Source of the DNA: Pseudomonadota bacterium
Lineage (GTDB): Bacteria; Pseudomonadota; Gammaproteobacteria; Burkholderiales; Burkholderiaceae_C
Reading direction: 5' to 3'
Length of the DNA: 5,133 nucleotides
Assembly (NCBI GenBank): GCA_023394015.1
Contig: JAEXBL010000341.1
Span: forward strand, 1 to 5,133
The translations under genes and the position numbers were made by a program. The notes beneath the pieces were generated by a model. The model had not been told where the DNA came from. It saw only the letters and a program-made list of their open reading frames with translations, and did no database searches. Shown one piece after another: positions 4,624-5,133 of this stretch (position 1 is its first letter; each line of letters begins with the position of its first letter).

Positions 4624-5133
4624 TCAACGGTCCGCCAGGTCCAGCAACACCTTGTTGAACGCCTCCGGCGCCGAGATCATCGGGTGGTGCCCGGTGGCCA
4701 TCTCGACCACGCGGCTGCCGGGCAGCCAGGCGCCGTCCCAGAAGGCCGCATCGCGCACGCGCTGGCGCATGGCGTCGATGGTGGGGAGCCTGGGCGTCGT
4801 GCAGTCGATGAAGGTGCGGGGCAGGGCGGCGACGCGGCGGGGGTCGAAGTGCAGGGGCGCCTCATAGGGGGGGCCGGGGTGCGGCACCTGGCGGCGGCGC
4901 ACCCAGGCGGCGGCGGCGCCCGCCAGGCCGAAGGCGGCCGGGTCGGGCGGCGCAAAGGCGTAGAGCGCACTGGCTTCGGCGCTGGCGATGCGGGCGGCGC
5001 GTGTCTCGGCGCTCTGGCCGCTGCCCCAGGTTTCGCCCGGCTCGGGCAGCACGGCGTCGACGTAGACGAGGTGCTTAAGCCGGCCCGGCCGCCGGTCGGC
5101 CACGGCCGTGCCCAGCATGCCGGCGTAGCTGTG
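4624..5133 (-). CDS. Alpha/beta hydrolase (EstC-like esterase), 5' end outside window
   Basis: The last 169 residues of an alpha/beta-hydrolase-fold enzyme, running off the right edge of the window. The visible part begins exactly in the nucleophile elbow: HSYAGMLGT, matching GHSY(A/G)G with Ser2 of the fragment as the catalytic serine. LKHLVYVDAVLPEPGE (20-35) is the next core strand and loop, a cap region with Ala/Pro-rich sequence follows, then LPRTFIDCTT (strand carrying an acid-loop region), and MATGHHPMISAPEAF near the C-terminus supplies the catalytic His149. The pattern fits small esterases and methylesterases of the EstC/salicylate-esterase-like group; the substrate is unknown. An internal ATG at 5118 is not the start, because the frame is open to the window edge and that start would lose the catalytic serine. 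It lies 133 bases upstream of the redoxin lipoprotein, same strand, probably as a separate unit. Confidence 0.9.
   Translation of the reverse strand, partial: HSYAGMLGTAVADRRPGRLKHLVYVDAVLPEPGETWGSGQSAETRAARIASAEASALYAFAPPDPAAFGLAGAAAAWVRRRQVPHPGPPYEAPLHFDPRRVAALPRTFIDCTTPRLPTIDAMRQRVRDAAFWDGAWLPGSRVVEMATGHHPMISAPEAFNKVLLDLADR

Noticed and set aside
3966..4658. Plus-strand open frame of 230 codons opposite the redoxin lipoprotein
   Set aside because: Antisense shadow: the minus strand encodes a clear lipoprotein signal, CxxC motif and cis-proline.
1..5133. CRISPR array, tRNA, transposon or phage genes
   Set aside because: No regularly spaced direct repeats, no cloverleaf sequence, and no transposase or integrase motifs were seen on either strand.

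Overview
The window looks like the chromosome of a Comamonadaceae-type betaproteobacterium (Burkholderiales). The reasons are very high GC with GC-rich third codon positions, an S10-operon tail with a long Gly/Arg/Ala-rich S3 extension, a cytochrome c' resembling the Alcaligenes/Achromobacter type, and two copies of the GC-rich CCCCCTGAG...CTTCCCCC dispersed repeat that I associate with that family. The genus cannot be fixed from this stretch.

Layout: 1-1138 holds the 3' end of an S10-type ribosomal operon on the + strand: rpsC (3' end only), rplP, rpmC and rpsQ, tightly packed with good Shine-Dalgarno sites. A strong intrinsic terminator (1193-1226) closes it. A single-gene peroxiredoxin of the Prx5 type follows (1295-1798, +). 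It is followed directly by repeat copy A (1799-1900), which lies in the convergent gap before a minus-strand GNAT acetyltransferase (1998-2492) and a cytochrome b561-type membrane protein (2540-3214, -). A previously unlabelled minus-strand hairpin plus T-run (2503-2526) lies between those two genes. A 146-bp divergent intergenic region separates the cytochrome b gene from a secreted cytochrome c' (3361-3819, +). Repeat copy B (3824-3907) and a bidirectional terminator (3936-3966) then separate cytochrome c' from a convergent TlpA-like thioredoxin-fold lipoprotein (3984-4490, -). The window ends inside an alpha/beta hydrolase (4624-5133, -, 5' end missing).

How the genes fit together: the ribosomal genes form one transcription unit, and nothing ribosomal follows rpsQ in the remaining ~4 kb. 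In the classical order rplN and the spc operon would come next. The genes found there instead are largely redox proteins: a cytoplasmic peroxiredoxin, a membrane b-type cytochrome paired head-to-head with a periplasmic gas-binding c-type cytochrome, and a membrane-anchored thiol-disulfide protein. A role of the b/c' pair in periplasmic electron transfer or nitric-oxide handling is inference. I see no CRISPR array, tRNA, rRNA, transposase or phage gene, and no convincing evidence of a wholly new system. The most useful leads are the repeat family placed in both convergent gaps, the terminator just ahead of the GNAT start, the possible leaderless lipoprotein mRNA, and the Phe distal residue of the cytochrome c'.
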